64,000 nucleotides of DNA from JAAYJT01 sp037445555 (lineage in GTDB: Bacteria > Bacteroidota > Bacteroidia > Bacteroidales > JAAYJT01): contig JBBIKG010000001.1 in assembly GCA_037445555.1 (NCBI GenBank), positions 62,001 to 126,000 on the forward strand. Direction: 5' to 3'. The notes below the pieces were generated by a model, which had not been told where the DNA came from, made no database searches, and was given only the letters and a program-made list of their open reading frames with translations. Position 1 is the first letter of the stretch. Every line of letters starts with the position of its first letter. Below are positions 9,737 through 18,045 of this stretch, one piece after another. The translations under genes and the position numbers were made by a program.

Positions 9737-10576
9737 TCATTCGCCAAGCAAAAAACGAATAGTATCGCCCATTTTTTTTTGTGCCAGCAAACTTATCGAT
9801 CTGCTGCTGAGCTGGAGAATTCGCGGATAGCCCCCTGTTGTCTGGCAGTCACGCATGAGTATAATCAGCCGACCTGCAGGAGTTAGCTGTACCGTGCCGG
9901 GCATTACCCCAGAGGTAATAATACTGTGGGGGTTTGGAGGCAACATTTCATTGAGATGGTATCCCATACGACTGTTCTGGTGCGATACAGTGAAGTTATC
10001 GTGCATGATACGGTCCAGATCCTGCCTGGACAGCAGGTCGTACTCCGGACCTTTCGATACATGCAGAACCTTGGTTTTCAAATCGATTGTATCGGATCCA
10101 ACTCCAACTCCAACATGGCTGCCTGAGGTGCCAGTCGGAATTTTATCTCCTGCCGCCAGGGTTGCCCGGGTAATGCCCGGATAAAATGAACGACTTCCAA
10201 GCACTGTTGGGCTTTGAAAACCCCCTGCAACTGCAATGTAGAACCTGACTCCCGCCTGCACCTTTCCAAAACTCAGCCGATCGCCTCGCAATACACGCAC
10301 AGGTTTGCAAGCAGGTATAGCTCTTCCGTTCAGCGAAATCTCTACCGATGCGCCTGTGACCGCAAAATGAGAATCGGTTTCGAATTGCAGCACAGGCCCG
10401 ATGAAAGTTGCCTCGATTACTGCTTCATTTAAAGGATTCCCAATTGATGAATTAGCCGCCCGGGCACTAAGGGCATCCATGCTACCCGACACAGGTACTC
10501 CCAAATGCTGGTAGCCATACCGGCCAATGTCCTGAATGGTGGAATAAAATCCGACTTGTAACACACTAACCATCAT
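9737..10576 (-). CDS. pxpC: 5-oxoprolinase subunit C (KipA / biotin-dependent carboxyltransferase-like)
   Basis: Third subunit of the ATP-dependent 5-oxoprolinase that opens 5-oxoproline (pyroglutamate) to glutamate. 279 aa with the AHS2/KipA-type N-terminus (VGFYSTIQDIGRYGYQHLGVPVSGSMD) and the motifs GVRFYIAVAGGF, LGSRSFYPGI and LMRDCQTTGGYPRI. The start ATGATG overlaps the pxpB stop by 11 bases (8 if the second ATG is used). At 279 aa it is slightly shorter than many family members (around 300), but the motifs look complete. The set A-B-C is in order with overlaps, which supports a single complex. Confidence 0.93.
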   Translation of the reverse strand: MMVSVLQVGFYSTIQDIGRYGYQHLGVPVSGSMDALSARAANSSIGNPLNEAVIEATFIGPVLQFETDSHFAVTGASVEISLNGRAIPACKPVRVLRGDRLSFGKVQAGVRFYIAVAGGFQSPTVLGSRSFYPGITRATLAAGDKIPTGTSGSHVGVGVGSDTIDLKTKVLHVSKGPEYDLLSRQDLDRIMHDNFTVSHQNSRMGYHLNEMLPPNPHSIITSGVMPGTVQLTPAGRLIILMRDCQTTGGYPRILQLSSRSISLLAQKKMGDTIRFLLGE

Positions 10577-11303
10577 GAGTAACTATTTTAGGTTCATATT
10601 CTCCCATTTCAATCAGCTGTCTAATTTGTTCGTGCTCTTCCTTGCTGATAGGGTAAAGCGCTACGTAGTCTCCGGCCTCGGCAAGTGAAGGGTTGTTTTT
10701 TTGTTTTTTAAACAGTTGCAGTGGAGTGTTTCCTATGATATTCCAGCCTCCAGGGCTATCACCTGGATAAATTCCAGTTTGTGATCCTGCAATACCTACA
10801 GATCCACGAATCACTTTTTGCCTTGGAATATCTTTACGGGGGTGGCACAATAGCGGATCGAGCCCGCCGAGATAGATAAAGCCCGGTAGAAATCCTACAC
10901 AGAACACACGATAAAGCGGTGTTGTATGCAGCCAGGCAAATTTCTCCGGTGTCAGGCCTTTTTTCGTGGATAATTCATACAGGTCAGGTGCTAAACTCTC
11001 GTCGTAGCATACCGGAATGAAAATTTTTTTTGCTGGTTTGCGGTTAGCCAAACAACCTAAGGTGTATAACTCATGAAGTTCTTTAACGATTACATCAGAT
11101 TGAATAGTTTCGCTATCAATAAATTGCACCAATAACGAATGATAGGATGGTGTTGTACAGATACCGGCTTTGTCTTTAAAATACCCAAGGATAAGCTGAT
11201 TCAGGCGCAGCACATCGGCCAGGATTTCATCCGAAATCACACCTGGCCATTCTATCAGCAGAGCGTGGCTTCCGTAGTGTTTTATCGAGATTTCGAACTT
11301 CAT
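10566..11303 (-). CDS. pxpB: 5-oxoprolinase subunit B (KipI-like)
   Basis: Second 5-oxoprolinase subunit (AHS1/KipI family). The likely start is the ATG at 11303, whose ATGA overlaps the pxpA stop; a TTG six codons upstream is less likely. The product is then 245 aa. Family motifs: HALLIEWPG near the N-terminus, IPVCYDESLAPDL, HTTPLYRVFCVGFLPGFIYLGGLD, PRQKVIRGSVGIAGSQTGIYP and SPGGWNIIGNTPLQLF. B. subtilis KipI is also known as an inhibitor of the sporulation kinase KinA, but no such pathway is expected here; the metabolic role fits the context. Confidence 0.94.
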   Translation of the reverse strand: MKFEISIKHYGSHALLIEWPGVISDEILADVLRLNQLILGYFKDKAGICTTPSYHSLLVQFIDSETIQSDVIVKELHELYTLGCLANRKPAKKIFIPVCYDESLAPDLYELSTKKGLTPEKFAWLHTTPLYRVFCVGFLPGFIYLGGLDPLLCHPRKDIPRQKVIRGSVGIAGSQTGIYPGDSPGGWNIIGNTPLQLFKKQKNNPSLAEAGDYVALYPISKEEHEQIRQLIEMGEYEPKIVTHDG

Positions 11304-12046
11304 TTTTTCAGCTTTATACAACGGCCGTCAAGATTTTCGAAGATATGCGATAGAATGGCTTGGGCATTAGGATTGTCGCCATGAATGCAGATCGTGTCAA
11401 AGACGATTGGCACCGAATTGCCGTTGATGCTATTGATCATTCCTTGCTCAATCAGAAATAAAACCTGGTCGAGTACTTCTTCCGGATCAGAAATGACTGC
11501 TTTGGGGTGGCTTCGCGACACCAGGCTTAGGTCATCATTGTATCTGCGATCTGCAAATGCTTCTACTTTGCAATCAAAGCCTTCCTCTAAAGCCAGTTTC
11601 ATTACAATGCTGCTGGGCGGCAGAATCAGGCTGCATTTGCTTCTAAAAGAAACAACCGCCCTCAGGAACAACTCAGCCAGATTCCGGTTGCTTGTCATGT
11701 CGTTATACAGCGCTCCATGAGGTTTGATATGCGACAATGCAACATTCATCTTTGCCACCAAACCTGCAAGGGTAGATACCTGTCCGTGAATTGACTCTTC
11801 AAGCTGATCGGGTGGGATGGATATGGTGATCCGCCCAAAGTTTTCCTTGTCGGGGTAGGAGGGATGAGCCCCAATTTTTACTAAATGCCTGAGCGCAAGC
11901 TCAATGGAGGATTGCATAGTCCTTGCATCACCGGCGTGGCCTCCGCAAGCGATGCTGCAGGAACTGATGTAGGGGAAAAGTCCAGCTTCGCGGGTAATCC
12001 CTTCACCTACATCGCAATTGATATCTATAAATCTCAGATCAGGCAT
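11300..12046 (-). CDS. pxpA: 5-oxoprolinase subunit A (LamB/YcsF family)
   Basis: 248 aa LamB/YcsF-family protein, the third component with PxpB and PxpC of bacterial 5-oxoprolinase. The signature N-terminus is FIDINCDVGEG, followed by SIACGGHAGDARTM, IGAHPSYPD, HIKPHGALYND, EAFADRRYNDDLSLVSRSHPKAVI and ICIHGDNPNA. The start codon shares one base with the NRAMP stop (TAATG), so all four genes NRAMP-pxpA-pxpB-pxpC overlap or touch and are translationally coupled. Length and motifs are normal. Confidence 0.96.
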   Translation of the reverse strand: MPDLRFIDINCDVGEGITREAGLFPYISSCSIACGGHAGDARTMQSSIELALRHLVKIGAHPSYPDKENFGRITISIPPDQLEESIHGQVSTLAGLVAKMNVALSHIKPHGALYNDMTSNRNLAELFLRAVVSFRSKCSLILPPSSIVMKLALEEGFDCKVEAFADRRYNDDLSLVSRSHPKAVISDPEEVLDQVLFLIEQGMINSINGNSVPIVFDTICIHGDNPNAQAILSHIFENLDGRCIKLKK

Positions 12047-13254
12047 TAAAATGCATTAATAATTGCTCTAATTCCCAGCGCTATTGTGAGCGTAACCAAT
12101 AAAACAGCGATCAGGTTTTGCCCAAGGTTGTTCGTGTGTTTTCCCATAAGCACTTTCTTATTTACGATCCAAAGCATGGCTGAAACGATGATCGGAAGCA
12201 ACAATCCATTGGCAACCTGGGCAAACTTGATGATCTCTATCGGTTTGTAGCCTAGTCCGAGCGAAAATAATCCAAGGGCAAGTACAGAAATCCAAACGAT
12301 TCTGAAGCGGTAATCTTTCATGCCTGCACTCCAGCCAAAGCAGCCGTTGGCAACAATGGCGGCAGCGAGCGGTGCAGTGATAGCCGATGTTAATCCGGCT
12401 GCGAACAGTCCAGCACCCAGAAAATACCTGGCCAGCTGTCCATACAAGGGTTCGATAGCTTGAGCAAGATCGAGGGCATTGCTAATGTGTGTTTGCCGAA
12501 TTGCTGCCCCTGAAATTATGATTGCCATGGAGACCAATCCCCCCAGTGATATGGAAATCACAGTGTCCCACCGGGAATCTTGCAGGTTTGCCTCCGATTT
12601 CCACTTTTTGCTTGCCACAGAAGCATGCAAAAACAGGTTGTAAGGCACCACTGTTGTGCCTATCAAACCGATTACGATGAAGAGGCTGTCCGGGGGAATA
12701 TGCGGGGTAAATGCACCTTTGAGAATATCGGGCACAGAGGGTTTGGTAAGTATGGCGGTGATGATAAACGAAAGACTCATAAAAATAACCATGACCAAAA
12801 GCCCCCGCTCAAGCAACCGATAGCTACCAAACCAATTCATTGCAAAAGCCAGCAGTGCCGATAGTAAAATAAGCACCCAACGTGGGGTTGACTTGCTGAT
12901 GGCTCCCAACCCGAGGATGGCACCATTGAGGTTACCGGCTTCGTATGCGGCATTTCCAATGACTATGGCTATAAAAATCAGCATCAGTATTACCGCCCTT
13001 ATGCTTGATGAAGCAATATGCCTGCGTATGAGTTCAGACAGGCCGTTTTGTGTAATGATGCCAATTCGGGCTGCCATCTCCTGAAGAAAAACTGTAGCCA
13101 CAGTGGAAAACACCATAGCCCATAACAAAGCCATCCCGAAGCTAACACCGGCAATAGTGCACACCGTTACGGTACCCGGTCCGATAAATGCCGCGGTGAC
13201 TAAAGCTCCGGGTCCAATGTTGCGAAGACGATTGTATAGGCGTGAATGGCTCAT
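12046..13254 (-). CDS. Divergent NRAMP-family transporter linked to 5-oxoprolinase
   Basis: About 402 aa with roughly 11 membrane segments and clear NRAMP architecture. The signature residues differ from canonical Mn/Fe transporters. The TM1 DPGN metal-site motif is GPGT (residues 25-28), and the TM6 M-P-H motif is V-P-Y (203-205, within TTVVPYNLFLH). The conserved asparagine and the methionine that bind soft metals are therefore missing, so Mn2+/Fe2+ transport is doubtful. The start is taken as the ATG at 13254; the longer frame begins with a TTG at 13293 inside the panC end. It is followed directly by pxpABC. From memory, B. subtilis ycsG, also NRAMP-like, sits beside its pxp genes. A role in 5-oxoproline or related uptake is inference. 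Confidence 0.8.
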   Translation of the reverse strand: MSHSRLYNRLRNIGPGALVTAAFIGPGTVTVCTIAGVSFGMALLWAMVFSTVATVFLQEMAARIGIITQNGLSELIRRHIASSSIRAVILMLIFIAIVIGNAAYEAGNLNGAILGLGAISKSTPRWVLILLSALLAFAMNWFGSYRLLERGLLVMVIFMSLSFIITAILTKPSVPDILKGAFTPHIPPDSLFIVIGLIGTTVVPYNLFLHASVASKKWKSEANLQDSRWDTVISISLGGLVSMAIIISGAAIRQTHISNALDLAQAIEPLYGQLARYFLGAGLFAAGLTSAITAPLAAAIVANGCFGWSAGMKDYRFRIVWISVLALGLFSLGLGYKPIEIIKFAQVANGLLLPIIVSAMLWIVNKKVLMGKHTNNLGQNLIAVLLVTLTIALGIRAIINAF

Positions 13255-13282
13255 TCTTAACAACTTACCATTTATTTTGCGA

Positions 13283-14128
13283 TCAAATGACAATGGCTAC
13301 GTTGTCAATAAGCCTTACCTCACCTACATAGGCAGCGATGCATCCCTGCGCTGGTCTGCCTGGCATCCAGTCCGAAAGGGGTTGCAATGTCACGCTGTCA
13401 CAAATGCTGAAATATTCCAGCCTTATTTCAGGCAGGGAATCAAACTGAGCCATAACCCATTTTTCTAGCTCAGGGGGCGAAAATTGTGCAGCCATCTCTG
13501 CAGCCCTGCTAATAATCCGATAGATATTCGTGGCCACCTGTTGCTGTTTACTGTTCAGTCGTTTATTTCGCGAGCTCATGGCAAGGCCGGAGGGTTCACG
13601 AACAGTTGGGCAGCCAATAATCAGGACAGGAAGGTTTAGCAGCCTTGTCATGGCCTTTATGATTGCCAATTGCTGGAAATCTTTTTCGCCAAAATATGCT
13701 CTATGCGGTTCAATGATTTCGAATAGCTTTTTAACTACAACGGCCACTCCATTGAAATGCCCCTGCCTGTAATATCCTTCCATTACTTTGTCAAGCATCC
13801 CGAAATCAAAACTTTCTGAAATTTCTTGCGGATAGATTTCCTCCACCGAAGGGGCAAACACCATATGGCAACCCGCCTTATGAAGGAGTCTCAGGTCGGC
13901 TTTCTCAGTACGGGGATATTTTTTAAGGTCGTTAGGGTTGTTGAACTGAATCGGATTGACAAAAATGCTGCAAACTACAAGGTCGCATTCCTTAACTGCC
14001 CTTGATACAAGCGAGATATGCCCATCATGAAGTGCCCCCATAGTTGGTATAAATCCTATCACCGACTTTGCCTGCCGGTGGTTAAAAAGAAACTGTCTGG
14101 ATTGAGAAATAGTCCGGAACAGATGCAT
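13283..14128 (-). CDS. panC: Pantothenate synthetase
   Basis: Joins pantoate and beta-alanine using ATP, in the cytoplasm. 281 aa, normal length. The nucleotidyltransferase HIGH-type motif is in PTMGALHDGHISLV (28-41). Also present are VCSIFVNPIQF, DLKKYPRT, EGYYRQGHFNGVAVVV, YFGEKDFQQL, the PTVREPSGLAMSSRNKRL loop and a C-terminal domain ending AYVGEVRLIDN. It follows the thioredoxin-like gene by 44 bases and precedes the NRAMP gene by 28 bases. panD, which supplies its beta-alanine, is downstream beyond the pxp genes. Confidence 0.97.
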   Translation of the reverse strand: MHLFRTISQSRQFLFNHRQAKSVIGFIPTMGALHDGHISLVSRAVKECDLVVCSIFVNPIQFNNPNDLKKYPRTEKADLRLLHKAGCHMVFAPSVEEIYPQEISESFDFGMLDKVMEGYYRQGHFNGVAVVVKKLFEIIEPHRAYFGEKDFQQLAIIKAMTRLLNLPVLIIGCPTVREPSGLAMSSRNKRLNSKQQQVATNIYRIISRAAEMAAQFSPPELEKWVMAQFDSLPEIRLEYFSICDSVTLQPLSDWMPGRPAQGCIAAYVGEVRLIDNVAIVI

Positions 14129-14172
14129 GACAAAGTCAGTTGGTTAGTTAAGAAAAGGGCTTGTCTCGCCAA

Positions 14173-14733
14173 TCACTGCACATTATTGATAATGGTCAGC
14201 ATATCGTTCTCCAGGGTGGTATCAGGTGTTTCAATAATCCGCCCGATTTCTTTTTGGTTTCGATAGAAAATAAAAGTGGGTACCTTCACGATATTCAGCG
14301 GTGAAACATCAATGTCAGCTCCTTTTTTTTGCCTGTCCACGGCAATGAGTTCAATTGCTGCCGCATCCAGCTCAATCTTATCAGCAATCTTATAAAAACG
14401 GGGAACCTGCTCCCTGCTGTCGCCACACCAGGTTCCAATAACAATCACAACGGTATAATCTTTAGCAACTGCTTTCAGAAACTTCACTTTGGTAGTGTCA
14501 GGATTGTAGAAATCGTATTCGGGTTCAAAGAAGAATTCGATCGAGGGGTCAAGCAGATCAGCCCGTTCACATCTGTCCACGAGTATTTTTCTCGAGGTTC
14601 TCGGATCGATTTGTGATTTTACCTGGTTTTGCGACATGGTTGTACCGGAGCTGAAAATAAAGTTGATTGAAAACACTATGGCTAAGAGTGGGGTTATGGC
14701 TGACACTTTGAGTGTACCATCGCGGTGATTCAT
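14173..14733 (-). CDS. Thioredoxin-like protein with a single active-site cysteine
   Basis: 186 aa if started at the ATG at 14733; the longer frame to 14814 overlaps the upstream gene and lies ahead of the likely promoter. An N-terminal hydrophobic stretch (about 9-29) suggests a membrane anchor or signal peptide. The thioredoxin-fold core has IVIGTWCGDSREQVPRFYKIAD, so the usual CxxC is C103-G-D-S106 with the second cysteine replaced by serine. The cis-proline strand VKVPTFIFYRNQKEIGRI follows. It resembles the thioredoxin_9-like families with WCGD motifs. Dithiol exchange is unlikely; a monothiol, peroxidatic or structural role is possible. It is first in the run leading to panC. Confidence 0.75.
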   Translation of the reverse strand: MNHRDGTLKVSAITPLLAIVFSINFIFSSGTTMSQNQVKSQIDPRTSRKILVDRCERADLLDPSIEFFFEPEYDFYNPDTTKVKFLKAVAKDYTVVIVIGTWCGDSREQVPRFYKIADKIELDAAAIELIAVDRQKKGADIDVSPLNIVKVPTFIFYRNQKEIGRIIETPDTTLENDMLTIINNVQ

Positions 14734-14762
14734 AACGGTTGTTTTTTGATGACCTGATTCAG

Positions 14763-14770
14763 CAAATGTA
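14763..14770 (-). promoter_or_regulatory. -7 box TACATTTG for the thioredoxin-like gene and panC
   Basis: Exact TAnnTTTG on the minus strand, 29 bases before the ATG at 14733. It lies inside the longer reading frame, which supports the shorter start. Confidence 0.5.
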
Positions 14771-14780
14771 AAAAGATCTG

Positions 14781-15404
14781 TTAACTCCTGCGCATTCTTG
14801 ACTGGCGCGCCCAAACCACTGCTGCAACAGCCGCCAGTATAAAACCAAGTAATGAGAACAGGAAATATTTAAGCAAATTGCTAATGTGTTTGTAATAAGA
14901 GAGTTGGGTGAAGTTCTGAAGAGCAGTCAGCAGCAATTTCCGGTTTCCCACATGCTCAGCCAGTACTGTGGTCGTGTTGAACGGGATATCGTCAATATAC
15001 CCCTCGGCAGGAATGCTCTGTGCCACCCAGGATGGAAGGCTGATGGCTTTAAGCTTTACTTGTCTGGCAGGTTGTTGCCGACAATCCTCACTCAGGAACG
15101 GATTGAACCGGGTAGCGGCTTGCTGATACTTCTGAATGATGCAGGCTGTATTGAATGGCAAATCGTTCACTGAAGGTTCGGAGTAGTAAGGTAATGCACT
15201 GCATGCCAGCCTGAAAAAAAAGTTCATGTAGATGTCCCGTGTATCAACCGGGGCATCGTCGAAATTTGCTTCCGGCTCTACCAATGTCAGATTGATTAAG
15301 GGCTGAGCTATAATGTGTTGAGATGGAGTAAAAAATGTAGCAAGGAAGCCTGTCAATAAGACCAGGAGTCTTTTGTAAATCGACAGAATCACTTTTCCAG
15401 CCAT
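14781..15404 (-). CDS. Exported protein of unknown function with repeated D-x-P-F-N-T motif and C-terminal membrane segment
   Basis: 207 aa, not a family I can name. It has a signal peptide (hydrophobic about 10-25, ...IIAQ), a periplasmic middle part and one C-terminal transmembrane helix (about 177-198) followed by RQSRMRRS, a positive cytoplasmic tail. Three copies of a short motif are visible: FDDAPVDT (48-55), VNDLPFNT (79-86) and IDDIPFNT (137-144), each followed by a short hydrophobic stretch. Two cysteines (C68, C87) and C108 lie between them. The gene is upstream of the thioredoxin-like gene on the same strand, and may be transcribed with it. Confidence 0.7.
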   Translation of the reverse strand: MAGKVILSIYKRLLVLLTGFLATFFTPSQHIIAQPLINLTLVEPEANFDDAPVDTRDIYMNFFFRLACSALPYYSEPSVNDLPFNTACIIQKYQQAATRFNPFLSEDCRQQPARQVKLKAISLPSWVAQSIPAEGYIDDIPFNTTTVLAEHVGNRKLLLTALQNFTQLSYYKHISNLLKYFLFSLLGFILAAVAAVVWARQSRMRRS

Positions 15405-15588
15405 TTCAGCGCCTGATTTATTTTTGATCTACTTGCCTTATTTTTAACCTAAAATCCCGAAACATTACTCCTGGGGTTTGTGGATTATAAAATTACTCGA
15501 TTTGTATATATCCGTATCCGATTAAACGATCTAATTTCTGAACATTTGTCTTAAAAAGCTGTTAAAATGGTTGAAACATTCATAAGTG

Positions 15589-16095
15589 ATGAAAAAAATA
15601 GGACTTTTTTATGGAGGATCCCCAAACGGAAGCACTGCCAAGGTCGCAGGCATGATTAAAGATGCATTCGGAGAGAATCTCGTTGAGATTTATAATGTCG
15701 CAAACGCCTCGGTTGAGGAGCTTGAAAAGTACGATAACCTTATCTTCGGTACATCCGCCTGGGGGATAGGTGATATGCACCGCGACTGGGAGATGTTTAT
15801 CGACAAGTTCTCGGAAATCAAATTCAAAGGGCGTAAGGTTGCCCTGTTCGGGTTGGGAAATCAAAAGCTCTGGCCCGAAAGTTTTGTAGACGGAATGGGG
15901 ACCATATTCTGTCGGTTGCCGGATAAATCCATAGCTGTGGGGTACTGGCCTGTGGAAGGCTATTCATATTTTTTTTCCACTGCCGAAAAAGACAGTAATT
16001 TTGTAGGCCTTGCCATCGACGAGGATACCCAGCCGGATCAGACGCCCGACAGAATTCAACGGTGGGTGCAAATGCTGAAAAAAGAATTTATTTAA
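15589..16095 (+). CDS. fldA: Flavodoxin
   Basis: FMN-binding electron carrier in the cytoplasm, 168 aa. The N-terminal FMN phosphate loop is YGGSPNGSTAKVA, a variant of the usual GSxTGNTE. The isoalloxazine-binding region GTSAWGIGDMHRDWEMF and VALFGLGNQKLWPESFVDGMG, with the long-chain insertion, follow. The annotated frame can begin at a GTG at 15586, but the ATG at 15589 is the natural start. The next gene begins 5 bases after the stop. Confidence 0.92.
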   Translation: MKKIGLFYGGSPNGSTAKVAGMIKDAFGENLVEIYNVANASVEELEKYDNLIFGTSAWGIGDMHRDWEMFIDKFSEIKFKGRKVALFGLGNQKLWPESFVDGMGTIFCRLPDKSIAVGYWPVEGYSYFFSTAEKDSNFVGLAIDEDTQPDQTPDRIQRWVQMLKKEFI

Positions 16096-16100
16096 ACAAT

Positions 16101-17864
16101 ATGAAGAATAGTCGCCTTTGGGTTCCTTTGATGCTGCTCTTAGCCGCATCATTCTCCCAAGCTCAAAATAAAAATATAGATCCTGCCTTATTAGGCAAAC
16201 ACATCTCATACCTGGCTTCTGACAAGCTTGAAGGACGATATCCCGGAACGCAAGGCGATAAACTGGCAGCCGACTACATACGAAATTATTTCAGGAGCCT
16301 CAGATTCGCCCTTCCGTTTGACAAAGGGTTGCAACATTTCAGCGTGGTTACGGGCGTCGAGCTGCTTCAGGGAAATCTGGTTGAGGTTAATAACAAAAGT
16401 TTCACGGTTAATAAAGATTTTGTTCCGTTATCCTTTTCATCTAATGCCTCGGTCGAAGCGCCCGTGACTTTTGCGGGGTATGGGATAGTGGCGCAAGGTT
16501 TATGGGATGACTATGAAGGACTGAATGTCACTAACCAATGGGTAATGATGCTTGCAGGTGATCCGGAGCCCGATAATCCGCAAAGCAGGCTCATTGCGTT
16601 TTCGGGTGATCGTCTCAAAGCCATCCATGCCAAGGATCGTGGTGCTGCCGGAATGTTGCTAGTTAAAGGCGAATCGCTTGAAAAAGAAGACAAACTAATG
16701 CCGGCATTTTACGATAAGACAGCTTCCGATTCAGGCATTCCGGTTATACACATTACAAGAGCCCTGGCTAACGAGATCCTGGCTGGCGCAGGCGCCTCCA
16801 TTGAATCGATCGAGAAAAAAATACTGGCAAATAAATCCCCGTCAGGTTTTGGCACAAGTGCTGTTCTAAAAGCGGCTGTAAAAATAGGGTTGAAAAATGT
16901 AAACACACAGAATGTGGTATCCATCCTTCCCGGCTCAGACCCCATCCTAAAAAACGAATACCTTGTTATTGGTGCGCATTTTGATCATCTGGGCTGGGGT
17001 GGTAAAGGGTCAGGTTCACGAATGCCCGATACAACAGCAATTCATTACGGCGCAGACGACAATGCTTCAGGAGTTGCTGGAATTTTGGAGCTTTCCCGCG
17101 TGTTAAGAAACGGTAAACCAATTGGGCGAAGCATTATTTTTGTGGCTTTTGGGGCCGAAGAAATGGGGGTGGTTGGCGCCAAATATTTTGTTGACAACCC
17201 TCCAGTGCCAATCGCCAAAATCAAAGCGATGATAAACCTGGATATGATCGGAAGGCTTAAACCCGATGCTTCGCTGAATATTGGCGGTACTGGCACCGCA
17301 GCTGAGATGGAAGCTCTTTTAAACCAGGTCGAGGCTGACCATACATTAGTAATAAATCGGCAACCCGATGGATATGGGCCTTCGGATCATGCTTCTTTTT
17401 ATGCTGCCGGCATTCCTGTGCTGTTTTTCAGCACCGGGGCGCACGACGACTATCATACCCCGGGCGATTCGTTCAATAAAATTGATCTGAAGGGTCAGAC
17501 CAAAGTTTTGTCGTGGGTGTATGATATTGCTTCGCGCATGGCCACCTTTAACCAGCCGCTCACATTTACCGAGAGTGGAACTATGGCACGTCGTGGGCAA
17601 GGCAGGGGGTATAAAGTCACCCTTGGGCTTATACCGGATGTTGCATCATCACGTCAGGGTCTTGGCGTTGATGGCGTTCGCAAAGACGGACCGGCAGCTA
17701 GAGCCGGCATAAGGAAAGGAGATGTCATCGTTGCCATAAACGGACTTTCGGTAAGTAATGTGTATGAGTATATGGCCAGACTCAACACTCTGGTTGCCGG
17801 CGAGATTGTCAGCGTTGAAGTGATGCGCGATGGCAGAAAAGAAATTCTGCTTGTGCAGTTGTAA
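16101..17864 (+). CDS. Exported M28-family zinc aminopeptidase with PA and PDZ domains
   Basis: 587 aa starting at the ATG at 16101; the longer frame overlaps flavodoxin. A signal peptide ends near ASFSQAQ (about residue 20). A protease-associated domain (about 110-240) precedes the M28 catalytic core. Its two-zinc ligands are in IGAHFDHLG, YGADDNASGVAG, FGAEEMGVVG, INLDMIGR and the late HDDYHTPGD. A C-terminal PDZ-like domain (about 510-587) contains GVRKDGPAARAGIRKGDVIVAINGL. Probably a periplasmic or surface peptidase taking amino acids from peptide N-termini. Five-base spacing suggests co-transcription with flavodoxin, with no obvious functional link. Confidence 0.93.
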   Translation: MKNSRLWVPLMLLLAASFSQAQNKNIDPALLGKHISYLASDKLEGRYPGTQGDKLAADYIRNYFRSLRFALPFDKGLQHFSVVTGVELLQGNLVEVNNKSFTVNKDFVPLSFSSNASVEAPVTFAGYGIVAQGLWDDYEGLNVTNQWVMMLAGDPEPDNPQSRLIAFSGDRLKAIHAKDRGAAGMLLVKGESLEKEDKLMPAFYDKTASDSGIPVIHITRALANEILAGAGASIESIEKKILANKSPSGFGTSAVLKAAVKIGLKNVNTQNVVSILPGSDPILKNEYLVIGAHFDHLGWGGKGSGSRMPDTTAIHYGADDNASGVAGILELSRVLRNGKPIGRSIIFVAFGAEEMGVVGAKYFVDNPPVPIAKIKAMINLDMIGRLKPDASLNIGGTGTAAEMEALLNQVEADHTLVINRQPDGYGPSDHASFYAAGIPVLFFSTGAHDDYHTPGDSFNKIDLKGQTKVLSWVYDIASRMATFNQPLTFTESGTMARRGQGRGYKVTLGLIPDVASSRQGLGVDGVRKDGPAARAGIRKGDVIVAINGLSVSNVYEYMARLNTLVAGEIVSVEVMRDGRKEILLVQL

Positions 17865-17991
17865 TGCTAACCCGTATCGGTGACGATCACCCCTGGTAGC
17901 ATGCATGCTCTTCCTGCTTTCCGGCCAGCAAAGTTATCGCGACCTGGCTGGCTGAGGTATTGGCCGGCAATCATCAAACAGCGATATTCCT

Positions 17992-17999
17992 TATCTTTG
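17992..17999 (+). promoter_or_regulatory. -7 box TATCTTTG for gpmI
   Basis: Exact TAnnTTTG, 46 bases before the gpmI ATG. Confidence 0.5.
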
Positions 18000-18045
18000 C
18001 AGCCGTTTTCCTACACTCAACGCGGATAACCTAATAAGCTTCGTT

